Origin: Folioceros fuciformis
Lineage: Eukaryota > Anthocerotophyta > Anthocerotopsida > Anthocerotales
DNA: 64,000 nt
Assembly (NCBI GenBank): GCA_049999805.1
Contig: JBNGIO010005679.1
Location: 1 to 64,000, forward strand
Direction: 5' to 3'
Positions 25,368 through 37,167 of this stretch are shown here, one piece after another (within the stretch, counting starts at the first letter, position 1; the number at the start of each line of letters is the position of its first letter). The position numbers were made by a program, and so were the translations under genes. The notes beneath the pieces were generated by a model. That model ran no database searches and was not told the origin of the DNA. It saw nothing but the letters and a program-made list of their open reading frames with translations.

Positions 25368-26390
25368 CAGTCTGAGGAGCACTCCAGGAATGGCGTAGAC
25401 TTCGAGAGGGTACGGATCCCGAAACCTGTTTCATGAAGAGAATACTTTGGCGTCCGCTGCCGCTCCACACACCTGTGTCTGTTGGCAAGAGTAAACATCT
25501 GGCAGCAGGGTCCTCACGGAAGACGGTAGTACCAGTGTCGGGAGCAGGTAGGTGTTCGATACTTTACGTCAGATACCTCGGTAAACAATGAGACTTGAAG
25601 GTAGCCAGGTCTGGCCTCAGCGTCGGCGAAGGGGTAAGGCAATACCGACAGATTTAGATTTGGCAGCGTTGGAACCCGGACAAGACTAACTTCGCACCTC
25701 TGGTATAAGGAGTTGTGATCTTTATATAGTCCTCATCCAGGGTAACCGCGTGTGCAAGTGGTGATGATTCGCGCATAGCTGTGCACGTCATGTCTCTTGC
25801 CCCTTGCTGGATCTGGATTCTGCTTTGCAGGTGAGTCTGTATTTTGGTCGTCCTATTGTCTGTGGATAGCCTGCAACGGACCCACGGCGAAGGCGGTGGA
25901 AACCCAGGCCATCGCGCGCACTGGCTTCGAACACCAAGGACAAGCCATTTCACCATGTATGTTTGCCTAGCCGGAGAATCGAGAGGATAGGCTTGACGGC
26001 AAAAATATCTTTCTTGTAGGCTACTGGGGACTACAACCTGTTCCTCTAAGTTTGGCACGTGCCTTACTGACCCTCTCATCAAACATTGTTGCCCTCGACG
26101 GGGGTGCCCCTACCTGGGGGGGATCGAGACACGCCCGGCAACTTCTTGCATTAAAACGTATCCCCCTCAGAATCACACCCCGCGATAAATTACTTTTAAG
26201 GTAACCCATTCACCTTCTGACCGAGTAAGCAGGGCCGGAAATGGAGAGACAACATCTACACCAGAGACTGTCTGGTCCCGCACGCGTACTGAGCTGATAA
26301 AAGTAACTGAAAGTAAAGATTAATACCTAAAAGCAAAGTTTTATATCTTATTTTCATATGTTTATTTCTTGTAGGTAACAAGATGGAAAA
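25368..26390. other. 3' flank of the ARID gene
   Basis: This is mixed-composition sequence with no supported gene. The 3' UTR of the ARID gene should lie at its start. Further right it passes into AT-rich satellite DNA. Confidence 0.5.
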
Positions 26391-26394
26391 ATCC

Positions 26395-27080
26395 ATCGTT
26401 AGGGCTAAACCCTAACACTTAAAACCTAATGACTACTAATAAAACCTAATGACTAACCCTTAAAACCTGATGACTCACCCTTGAAACCTAAGACTACTAA
26501 TAAAACCTCATGACTACTAATAAAACCTAATGACTAACCCTTAAAACCTAATGACTAACCCTTAAAACCTAATGACTACTAATAGAACCTAAAATTGACT
26601 AACTCTTAAAACGTAATGATTATTAATAGCACCTAAAATATCATAGTCCATTCTATTTCATTAGGCTAAAATATCACAGTTTAAGTGGTCCACATTATTT
26701 CTAGACTCGGACTAACCCTGAAACCTAATGTCTGCCAATAGCACCTAAAATATCATTGGTCCACAAAAAGAAAGATCTACCTACCCCTTAATTCATGGTC
26801 TTCTGGTTAACCCTTGAAACCTAATAACCAACAATACTTAATAACTATCAATAGCATCTAAAATATCATGGTCTACCTATCCCTGAAATCTAATCATTAC
26901 CAATAAACCCTAAACCCGGTCTAACTCCTGAAGCCTAATGATTATTAATAGTACTTAAAACTAATGACTACTAATAAACCTTAAACCCGGTCTAACTCCT
27001 GAAGCCTAATGATTATTACTAGCACTTAAACCTAATGACTACCAATCAACCCTAAACATAGACTAACCCCTAAAACCTAA
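26395..27080. repeat. Degenerate telomere-like satellite (about 21-bp unit)
   Basis: It opens with a CCCTAA-rich stretch (GGGCTAAACCCTAACAC). It then becomes an irregular array of units such as TAAAACCTAATGACTACTAA and TTAAAACCTAATGACTAACC, about 21 bp long, decaying to the right. The AACCCTAA core is the plant telomere motif, so this looks like expanded and mutated interstitial telomeric sequence. Confidence 0.75.
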
Positions 27081-27129
27081 TAACTATCTCTTTTACCAAT
27101 GTTGATGCTATTTCTTCTGCCAATGTTGT

Positions 27130-27328
27130 CCTATATATGGCATTCGCTAACACTCACTATAGAGCAATGGAAACCCACTATCCTATATATGGCATTAGCT
27201 AACACTCACTATAGAGCAATGGAAACCCATTGTCCTATATACGGCATTCGCTAACACTCACTATAGAGCAATAGAAACCCATTGGCATTCGCTAACACTC
27301 ACTATAGAGCAATAGAAACCCATTGTCG
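27130..27328. repeat. 52-bp tandem repeat, about 3.8 copies
   Basis: Copies begin at 27130, 27182 and 27234. A fourth lacks its first 11 bases and begins at 27284. The unit carries CCTATATATGGCATTCGCTA then ACACTCACTATAGAGCAATG. Copies are nearly identical, so the expansion is recent. Confidence 0.9.
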
Positions 27329-27550
27329 AATGAACATTATAACTCAGGAAAGAGGACCATTCCACATTACAATACACGAAAGAGGATGACTAAGCCCATT
27401 TTTCTTGTTACGAATCGTCTTAATGCAGGTTGCAGGTCTTCTAAAACTTGGAAAATGTCGTGCACATGTCGTCTTGGGTCTCAATGGCAAGGGGAACCCT
27501 CAATGTCCAGCCTATAGAGAAATGTACTTGTGAATATTCAATCTAAAATA

Positions 27551-27694
27551 TCAAGTTGATATAAATAGAATTTTTCATTCTTTTAAGTGCATATTTCAAG
27601 TTGATACAAATAGAATTCTTATTATTATTTTAAATACATATTTCAAGTTGATACAAATAGAATTCTTATTATTATTTTAAATGCATATTTCAAN
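27551..27694. repeat. 47-bp AT-rich tandem array entering the large gap
   Basis: TCAAGTTGATACAAATAGAA recurs at 27551, 27596 and 27643 and begins again at 27691, just before the N run. The second and third copies are almost identical and contain a TTATTATTATTTTAAAT block. Confidence 0.85.
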
Positions 27695-28093
27695 NNNNNN
27701 NNNNNNNNNNNNNNNNNNNNNNNNNNNNNNNNNNNNNNNNNNNNNNNNNNNNNNNNNNNNNNNNNNNNNNNNNNNNNNNNNNNNNNNNNNNNNNNNNNNN
27801 NNNNNNNNNNNNNNNNNNNNNNNNNNNNNNNNNNNNNNNNNNNNNNNNNNNNNNNNNNNNNNNNNNNNNNNNNNNNNNNNNNNNNNNNNNNNNNNNNNNN
27901 NNNNNNNNNNNNNNNNNNNNNNNNNNNNNNNNNNNNNNNNNNNNNNNNNNNNNNNNNNNNNNNNNNNNNNNNNNNNNNNNNNNNNNNNNNNNNNNNNNNN
28001 NNNNNNNNNNNNNNNNNNNNNNNNNNNNNNNNNNNNNNNNNNNNNNNNNNNNNNNNNNNNNNNNNNNNNNNNNNNNNNNNNNNNNNNNNNNNN
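27695..28093. other. Assembly gap (399 N)
   Basis: This is the only gap that is not 100 N, so its length may be estimated rather than a placeholder. Its left edge is in the middle of a 47-bp repeat unit. Confidence 0.9.
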
Positions 28094-30900
28094 TTGAATG
28101 ACTTTGGCTACTTGTATGTAACTCATACTCTCAGTTTATTTATATGGTTCTAGTTCATATTCATAGTTAGTTATCTAGCTAGAATCATTATCCATTGTTC
28201 ACTACTTGGCTTGAGTTTGGTTCCATAGTTCCGCTTATAGTATACAATCCAACTATTAAAGTAAAAAGGATGCTTAGAGTTTTAGTTCTATTTATCATAT
28301 ACAATCCAATTATTAGAGTAAAAAAATGCTTATAGTTATAATTCTGCTTATTGTATACAATCTAGCTATTAAGGTAAAGAGATGCTTAGAGTTAAGGGTT
28401 TGGTTGGAAGAGTTTATGATTTGGTTCGAAGAGTTTTCTCAACTAAAAAGTATCTATGATATTTATTCATTCTTCAAGCAATCTTTCAATCGCATGGAGG
28501 AAGACCTTCAGCCCTCTCGCATTTCAAAAGATTATAGGGTGAACTTAGGAAGGCTCTCTCACATTTTTCATAGTTCTAGGGGCGAACTTGGGAGAACCCC
28601 TTGCATTTCTTATAGTTCTAGGGGTGAACTTGTAGTAAAGAGATTGCTTGCCATGGAGGAGCCTTACTAAGAGCTTAGTTAGGACTCACCAATGGGGTTT
28701 AACTGAGCGCTTAGTAGGGTAATGAAGAAGCATTATTAGACGCTTACTTGGCCCCCACCAACAAAGTTAGGGATTAGTAGGGTAAAGTTCGTTAAGCTTA
28801 TTAGCCATAATATTGCTATTCTATAGTACGAGCAATTCTAAGCTCATCTTAGTTCCCACCACTTTCAAGATTGTTCCTTTATGGGGTTATGAGTCAATAG
28901 TTTTTGCTGTGGAGGTAATTTTTGATGTCCATCCACATTGGGTTGCACTTTAAGTAGACTTGGAGAATGTGTTCAATATTATTTCATAGTTTGGCATGTT
29001 TGATAAACTCAAACACATGGGTGAGTAGTTGGTAAACCTAATTTTCCTTAATTTGCTCTTTTTATGCATTTGTCTCTAACCTCTATTACTAACATGCACT
29101 CTTGTGGAAAGGGATTTCAATGCTTGATTCAATAGGTAACATGGAAGGGGAACCCTCTAACGGGATGCTTTGTTTGTCGTGACAAATTTCAAGGCTTTAT
29201 CTTCATTTGTCTCATAGTGTGGGAATATGTGTAATCATAATATGAATATATCTACACATATTATGTGCAGAACCTACCTATCTCTTTGGGACTAGAGACA
29301 AACTTAAGCTGATATTTGATCTCTTTGCTGTAAAGCTCTCTTACCTCAATTTAAAGGTCACAATTGATAAGTGTAGCATTTGGTCCCCTTACAGTAAATT
29401 TTCTTTGCTTTGCTCTCTAGAGAGAGCTATTGCTTCTCAACATTGTCTAAGAGTTTTGGGTGTTCTAGTTAGGAGTACAACCTTTACTTAGAAATAGTGA
29501 ACAAGGCTTCGGTAGAGGATTTGGTGCACATTTGCAAGTTTTCTCTGCTCAGAGACTCGTAACTTGCATTTGATTTCTCTCCTTTGTTTTGCAAGGCAAT
29601 CTGAGTGCTTTCTTCATATGGTTGCCCTCTCATGGCCTTTTTATTGAGCTTGAGGAATTTCAACTAATAGCTTATATAGGTTTAGGGACATCATCAGCTT
29701 GGTCACTTTTGACTGCATGATTGGTGATTTGGCCATGTAATAGGCATTTCTTCTTGTTTCTTTTAGGGGCACTGGTGGATTGAGCTTAGAAATCTTTGTA
29801 TTAATGACTTTCCTACAAAGCGAAGCTCTCTCTACCCCATCTTGTCCTCACATTTCCTAATTTGGGCCTACTGTGGAGGCTTTTGTCAAGGGCATTGAGG
29901 AGGGGAATTTTCTTGCTAATCTCCTTCCCAACTTGTTAGGGCCTGCCTCTTTATTTTTTGAGAAGAGGACTACCTTACCCTCTTTTTGCTTGCATGCTAA
30001 GGCTAGGCGTTAGGGCCACAAATGTCCTTAATGGAAAACAATTACTGGCAGGTTGGGTTGGCTCTCCTCCATGCTTCTTTTATTTCTAGCCTATTGGGGC
30101 TTGATTCCACTATTGCTGTATAAAAGGGAGTTAGAGCTTGGCTTATGGGGCCTCTCTTTTATTACTTTGGGATGTACTTAGATCAATGTCCTCTGCACAT
30201 TACTATGCACAACACCATCCGGGATGTCATGCTCTACATTGCTATGGAAGGCAGTTTTTCCTAGACATGAAGAACCCTTACTCCTTGCCTAATGGGGTTT
30301 TCCTCTAACTCACCTATTTTGGACTGAGGGAGAGTTGGGTTTTTGTTGTACATGTGGTTGCTATTAATCTAACCTAGGACTACATTTGTGAACATGTTAT
30401 TCTAAACCATCCAAGATGGATGGTGGAAGGTTGTGCAATAGCCAAGACCCACAAGTACTTCCGAACATAGGACCCACATGTGCTTTTCTATGTAGGATGG
30501 CCACATGTTCATCCCCCTAGCCATCCGCACCCATGGCCCCAGACCCATGGGCAAGGATGTCACCATGTTTGTCAAAGCAAGCAGCATGGCCTATTGCCGT
30601 CCTAAGATTGAGATTAGTCTTTTCCTTTCCTGTATAGTTGCTAGCTTTAGACAAAGGATATCCATGACTGTATAGTTGTTTTCTTCATGCAAAGAATATC
30701 CCTCATTCTAGAGAAGGCATTGGCTACTATTACACAAAGAACATTAGTGAGGGCATGAAGCATATTCTTGAGATCCCATAGTGGGTAGCTTCTTTTAGGT
30801 ACACCCCTAACCACAAAATTTTGGTATGGCTAGTCCTCCTGGTGTAAGTGCCCTTCACCTTTCTCTGAAATTTTCACCTAGAGCTTCACAATGAAGGCTT
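28094..30900. other. AT-rich gene-free DNA, probably transposon relics
   Basis: No open frame of any length or recognised domain is present. At about 28229-28400 a unit of about 60 bp (TATACAATCCAA, ATTA, AGTAAA, ATGCTTAGAGTT) occurs three times with divergence. At 28560-28635 a TAGTTCTAGGGGCGAACTTG block is duplicated. The rest reads like mutated coding or repeat sequence that I cannot assign. Confidence 0.45.
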
Positions 30901-32811
30901 CATATTTCTTTATGATAAATTAATATATATAAGTGTGGGGGCTGGCCTTAGGGGATCCGGATCTTGAAATAACCTGGTCTGGCCTGGACGTGAGGAGAGC
31001 GGGTGAGTGCAATTGGACGTGACTAGTTTACGGAAAAGGGTAACTTGACCGTTTGAAATATGTGCGTATTGTGTTGGACGGCTAAAATAAGGTTGGTGAG
31101 TGCGTGTAACGTGTTTGGGTTTCGGTGACGCCGCGCAAGCAAGAAGTCGACGAGAGAGCGCTTCTGGAAGGTGCGTGCCGTCACAAAAGGGAACGTGGGA
31201 GAGTGACCGCGGCCAGGAGATAGACTTACGACGGATTACGGCGACTACATGAGCAGTGTGTGAGGGATCATGCAACAGCGAGTGGGATAGATGCTGGTTC
31301 CCCTGGCCTCGTCACTTGTTTGTTCGCCTCTCGGCAGATGCGCCGGCATATAACCTTCCGAGAGTCGGAGATGCATACAACTGTAACAAGCTAGTCTAAG
31401 ATGGCCCGTAATCCTCCGAGAGTCCAAGAATTCGAGACAGGTGCCAATCTGCAACACCAACGAAGAACAAAACCCTAAGCAAGCAAGCAAGCAAGCAAGC
31501 AAACAAACAAACAGGCAAGCGGCCAGCCAGACCTTGGCCCACGCCCGAGACCAGATTCGGATAATCTTCGCTCTCCTCTCCTCTCCTCCTCTCAGCCAAC
31601 ACGGAGGCAGAGATTGAGACGGAGCTTCTAATCGAAGGCAAGACGCGGAGGCGGCTGCAGCCGCGGCCTCGGCTGCGTGGCAAACCCTAGAATTGCACAG
31701 CAACAAGTTGCTTTGTCCGGCCACGACAATCAGGAAGGACAAAGGACAGCCGACGCCCCTAAACAGCCCCCATTTATGCTCGCTAAGCGAATCACGGCCT
31801 AAAGTCCGGGAATCATGAATATATGTGTATCAGCGCGCGCATATTCTTCCATCAGGAGCTGGAAAGGCTGTGCGCAGTACAGTAGAGTGAAAAGGCAAAG
31901 ACGGGGTCGGGGCCCGGTCCTGGCATTATCTATCATAATACCCGTCCTCGACTTGTTTTACCTTTCTCTATACACTAACTAGAGTATGGTACACGCATTT
32001 ATTAGGGAATGCGGCCGTGGGTAGAAAGAGAAGAGGGGTGTGGGGCAGAGTGTGGAGAGAGACAGAGGGAGGGAAGGGTCCGATGGCGAGGTCGAGGTCG
32101 AGACCGAGGCCGGAGGCGGACTGGGTAGGCGGGCGTGCAGCGGCGCGTGACAGATTCTCTGGACGTTGTGCTGGACTGGTGACTCCACTCCGGGACTGCG
32201 CTGTTGGCTCTTGCCTGTTGGCTGCTGCCGTGGTGGAAGGAATGCCTTCGATGCCAGCTATTTCCAGGCGCCCTTGGAAGGTGGCGGTGTGAAGGGGGCT
32301 TTTGGCCGCAAGGCAAGTGCGTCGTCCACTGTCGTCGTCAGAGCGAGGAGGCTGGAGGCGTGAGTGCTGCTGCTGCTGCTCCTGCTGCTGCGGGTTGCTG
32401 CTGCTGCTGCTGCCCACCACCCTGTCGCTGTTGCAGCCTGGCGATGGCCCGAGTCCTGAACATCTTCCTTGCTGGAGCACGCGAATGAGGCGACTCTGCT
32501 CTGCACCGCCTCTGCTTGCTCCGCTGCGCTTTGCTGCGCTGCATCGCGCTTTTCGCCGCCGCTTCTGCCCTAAGCTCTTGTTCCTGTTCCTGCTGCTGCT
32601 GCCGCCGAGGCCGGCGTTTCGCCTCGCCCGCCGCCCCTCTCTGCTGTTTGTTGCTCTTGCCGCAGCTCCGTCCTTGCTCGGCTCGCAGCTGCCTGCTCTG
32701 CCGCTCCCTTTTCTGCTGCTCGCCTTTCGCCTTTCCGGCGACGTGAGGTGAGCTGAGGCGGTGAGATATGGGCGGCGCTGGACCCTAGCAGAGAAGGCGG
32801 GAGTCAGGGAG
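30901..32811. other. Upstream region of the Pumilio gene
   Basis: GC content rises from about 30.95 kb. The stretch has an AAGC tetramer run at about 31478-31500 continuing as AAAC, CT-rich stretches, and a CTG-rich block at 32364-32411. It looks like the promoter and a long 5' leader of the gene downstream. A long minus-strand frame (31968-33233) runs through low-complexity Q/R/S sequence and the N gap, and I do not accept it as a gene. Confidence 0.5.
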
Positions 32812-32911
32812 NNNNNNNNNNNNNNNNNNNNNNNNNNNNNNNNNNNNNNNNNNNNNNNNNNNNNNNNNNNNNNNNNNNNNNNNNNNNNNNNNNNNNNNNN
32901 NNNNNNNNNNN
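32812..32911. other. Assembly gap (100 N) at the Pumilio start
   Basis: The Pumilio reading frame is already open on its right side, so the start codon is probably in or left of the gap. The flanks do not overlap. Confidence 0.9.
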
Positions 32912-32912
32912 C

Positions 32913-35900
32913 ACTCTTAGGGCTGGGGGCGGAGGGGGCCACGCTCACAATTCTCCGCCCACGCGGGATGGGGTGGCGCAAGAATTGGGACTGCTGCTGC
33001 GTAGTCGCGGGAGGTACGATAATCTCATGATGGGCAGGGACGTGCCGCAGCGTAGCGGTAGTGCGCCGCCCAGCGTCGAGGGGTCTCTGGCGGCCATGGG
33101 AGGCTTGTTGTCGCATCAACCGTCTTCGGCAGTGCGTTTGCCCAAGCACGGGGGTATCGACGGCCTTGATCTCTTGGACAGCGAACAAGAACTGCGCTCG
33201 GACCCTGGCTACCTGGCCTACTACTACACCCACATCAATCTCAATCCAAGACTGCCGCCGCCTATCACGTCGTGGGACAATCCGCGGCTCGCCCAGCGCT
33301 TGTCGTCAGCGGCTGGGGCTCTTGGGGGTATCGGGGATAAGAGGAAGGGCAGGTCTCTGGATGATGCCGCCAGCAAGTCGCTTTTCTCGACCCAGCCCTT
33401 GTCCACGCACCGGGAGGAGCCCGAGCATTTGGAGGATGAGAATTCCCCCATAGGAAATCTCGTGAGGCAGAGCTCTGCGGATTGGGCTGAAAGAAGGGGG
33501 GACGGCCATGTCGCTCTGTCTAGCATGGGTCTGGCCGTTCGACCCAAAAGTTTAGTGGATCTGATCCAGGTGTGTCATTCTTTTCCTTCCTGCAGCGGGC
33601 CTTCCATGTTCTCCCCCTTCCTCACCTCCCACTCTTGTCAAACGACGGAGTTGTGTGAGTCTTATTTGCTGGCCTGGGGGCAGCCGGCTGGAGAGTGAAA
33701 GGCTTCCCACCTTGATGATGATGACTTGTGCTCGTGTTGTTGCTCTGGTGTGAGTGGGGTGAGGTGAGGTGATGTGAGATGGGACAAAAACATGGTTGTG
33801 GTGAGGTGGTGACGGCATGAGGCGTGAGGCTTCTTTTGTCTTTGGATTGGGAGCTTTAAACATCCTTATTTTGTTGTGGAAGAGGAGCTTTTGATGCGCT
33901 ACTTGTTCGTCTTCTGGATCTCGTCTTAAAATCGCTCTTTGCAGGAAGATTTCCCTCGAACACCGTCACCTGTGTATAATCATTCCCGATCTTCCAGCAG
34001 AGCTGCCAATGAAGATGGGGTGGATGAATTGCAGCTCGCACACTTGCGAGATGCGGCTATTATGGGCCCCGTACCTGTTGCAGATCTGAGTGCAGTGGTA
34101 GCGAGTTTGTCTCGCTCGTCAACTCCCAACCCTGGCGGAGTGCAACTGCATGCAGGCCCAACCGCAGGTGTCACGTCTACAATGCCGTCTGCACCTATTC
34201 CAAGGTTAGCCTCTTCAGATGATACGAATGTATCCGTAAGGTCTGCGAGCCCTGGCAGTGCTATGATGGCTGCAGTCGGGCTCACTTCAGGTTTGAGCAT
34301 GTCTGGCTCTGAGTTGCGAAGTGTCTCTCTTGGCACAGCAGCTAGCGCTGGTGCGGCTGAGCTGGCTGCTGCGCTCCAAGGCTTCAACCTGTCAGATGGG
34401 CGTGCAGCTGCAGCTGATGAGCATGAGAATCTGCACCAGCACCAACAACAAGAGTTGCAGCAGGAGCAGGGAGATCATCAGCAAGTGCGCTCTCAGCAGC
34501 AGCAACAACAGCATCAACAGCATCAGCAGAGGCAGCAAAGGCTGCAGATTGCCCAGGCCCAGGCCCAGGCCCATGCTCAGGCCCAAGCCCAGGCCCAGGC
34601 CCAGGCCCAAGTTCATTCTCATGCGATGGCTTACTCCCAGGCTTTCCAGCAACAGCAGCAACAGGCTTATGCAGGTGTGGACCAGGGCTACAGGAGCCAA
34701 ATGAAATTTGGCATTCCGAGCATGACTCCCCAAGCACAAGCTGCTGGGATTCAGCAATCTGGAATGACCGCTCCAGACATGTATGCTGCAGCGATGTCGT
34801 ACATGAGTCCATTCTATCAAAACCTGCACTCAGCGGCTGTTTATGCCCCACAGTATGGACTTGGTGGATACCCCTTGAATCCAAACATGATTGCTCCAAT
34901 GTTTGCTGGCTATCCCGCACCAGGGCCACTAGGATTTGAAGCAGCCGCCGCAGCAGCTGCTGTGGCTGCCAGCATGGGGGTGCGGACGGGAGTTCCTGGT
35001 TCGCCAGGTGCTACAGCTGGAGTAGATTTGCACCATATGTACAAGTACTCACCCCAGCAAGGTCTTTCGGGAGCTGTGCAGGATCCGTACTTCCAGTACG
35101 TCAGGGTTGCTGATGAGAATGTTCGAGCTGCAGCTCTGAAGGATCCCTCAGTCATTAGAGGTTACATGGGCGGAAATCATGACATAATGGAGCTCCAGAA
35201 GAATCAACTTGGTCCGATGCTTGGCTATTCTCCTGATCAGAAGGGCCAATATCAAAGAAGCGGGGCAATCGGTGTCCCTATTGCTAGCAAAAGTGGTTCA
35301 GTGAGTCCAGCGTATTATGGTAGTCCCCCAGGGGTTGGGCTCGTCATGCCGTACCCAAATTCGCCTTTGGCAAGTCCAGTACTGCCGGGCTCACCTGTTG
35401 CAGCAGGTCCCGTTCGACGGGATGACAGGGCCATGCGCCTTGCGGGTGGTACGAGCAGGAATGCGTCTGCTGTATCTACATTTTCAGGCTGGCAACCTCC
35501 GAGAGGCACTGATACGGGAGATGAGATCCGAGGATCCTCTTTGCTGGAAGAGTTCAAGAACAGCAAAACTCGTCGATTTGAGCTCTCTGACATTGCAGGA
35601 CATGTCAGTGAGTTCAGGTATTACGGACTCTCCTTTTCGTTCGCGGGGGTGTCGTCTCTTTGAACAGCTTTGCAATCAGACACATTGATCGTTGTTTGGT
35701 TGTGTTTGCAGCGCTGACCAGCATGGGAGCAGGTTTATTCAACAAAAGTTGGAAACTGCAAGTCCTGAGGAAAAGGCTATGGTATTCCAGGAAGTTTTAC
35801 CAAGGGCTGTGCCTCTGATGACTGATGTCTTTGGAAACTATGTGATTCAAAAGGTATGTCATCAATTGTATTGTGGGTTACGTATTTTTCCTTTTCAAGT

Positions 35901-37167
35901 CGCGTTTTTTTTTTTTGCTGTATTTGCTCCATATGCTTTAAGCGGAAGTTGTTTGGCCCAGTTTTTCGAGCATGGAACTCAGCAGCAGAGGCGAGAGTTA
36001 GGAAACAAGCTCGTTGGCAATGTGTTGTCCCTGAGCCTTCAGATGTATGGATGCCGTGTAATCCAAAAGGTACTAAGAAGTCAATGCTTACATTTGTAGT
36101 CGACAGTTATCGTTATGGTCTTGGAGTACTTGACCTGGGTGAATTTTTCAGGCCTTGGAGGTGGTGGACGTTGATCAGCAAACCCAACTAGTTTCTGAAC
36201 TTGATGTGCACGTCATGCGATGTGTCCGTGATCAAAATGGCAATCATGTTATACAGAAATGTATAGAGTGTGTTCCTCCAGACAGGATCCACTTTATTAT
36301 ATCGGCTTTCTACAATCAAGTGGTCAACCTTTCCACTCATCCATATGGTTGTCGAGTAATTCAGGTAAATGCCTGTACAGGCAGTCTCTCCTGTTGATCT
36401 AGTGCAGATGTTTGTAAATGGAGGTTTGCTATTGCGTGCCCCTTCTGGACTTGACTCCGCATTTCTCTGCTGCAGAGAGTACTGGAGCATTGCACGGATG
36501 AGCAAAAGCAACGTGGTATTATGGAAGAGATTCTTCGAGCCACTTGCACCCTTGCTATGGATCAGTATGGCAACTATGTGGTGCAGGTTTGTAACGTCTG
36601 GATGTTGATGATAAGGAAGTGTTTTGTTGGTGTATTTATCAATCTTTTTCCGTGTGCAGCATGTGCTCGAACATGGTCGTGGGCATGAGCGCTCCGAGAT
36701 CATAACGAAACTGGCTGGTCAAATTGTTCAAATGAGTCAACATAAGTTTGCATCAAATGTGATTGAGAAGTGCTTAGAGTTTGGGGGCCCTGCAGAGCGC
36801 CAGATCTTGATCAATGAGATGCTGGGTCACACGGATGAAAATGAGCCTCTGCAGGTACTGACACATTATGAAAGACGTGCATAATTGTTTCTTCAGTTTT
36901 TAAGAGAAGATGACTCGCATGGTGGCTTTGGTTTTTGTCTTATTCTTTTCATTACGTCTGTTGATGCAGGCAATGATGAAGGACCAGTTCGCAAACTATG
37001 TGGTTCAAAAAGTTTTGGAGACTTGTGATGACCAACAGAGAGAAATGCTCCTCGCACGCATTAGAGTGCATCTACATGCGCTGAAGAAGTACACGTATGG
37101 AAAGCACATTGTAGTCCGGGTCGAGAAGCTTGTGACAGCAGGAGGTTCGCAACTGTCCCATACCTGA
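32913..37167 (+). CDS. PUM: Pumilio (PUF) RNA-binding protein, 5' end missing
   Basis: Exons: 32913-33569, 33945-35617, 35712-35853, 35962-36069, 36152-36364, 36476-36586, 36660-36854 and 36970-37167. Phase is kept at all joins. The N-terminal region has [29 protein letters not shown] and AQRL, shared with the Arabidopsis PUM1-4 group. The middle is Q- and A-rich. Eight PUF repeats fill the C-terminus and bind mRNA 3' UTRs in the cytoplasm to repress or destabilise them (family knowledge). The base-reading residues are S/R/Q, N/Y/Q, C/R/Q, N/H/Q, C/R/Q, N/Y/Q, S/N/E and N/Y/Q. The start codon is lost at the gap, and the first ATG seen is 33027. The last exon may read to the stop at 37167. It could also splice at GAG|GTTCGC (37144) to sequence after TGTAG at 37214. 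Confidence 0.92.
34546..34615 (+). repeat. Coding GCCCAG hexanucleotide repeat (Gln-Ala) in PUM
   Basis: Roughly eleven GCCCAG/GCTCAG units encode an alternating Ala-Gln tract just downstream of a CAG/CAA polyglutamine region (34440-34550). All lie in frame within the second PUM exon, in a low-complexity linker where length can vary without disturbing the PUF domain. Confidence 0.85.

Noticed and set aside
20368-28400. CRISPR-like arrays (51-bp, 52-bp and 47-bp repeats)
   Set aside because: The repeats are directly tandem with no unique spacers and lie in a plant nuclear genome. They are minisatellites.
31968-33233. Long minus-strand frame of about 420 codons
   Set aside because: It crosses the N gap, is made of Gln/Arg/Ser low-complexity sequence opposite CTG and CT-rich leader, and overlaps the well-supported Pumilio coding exon on the other strand.
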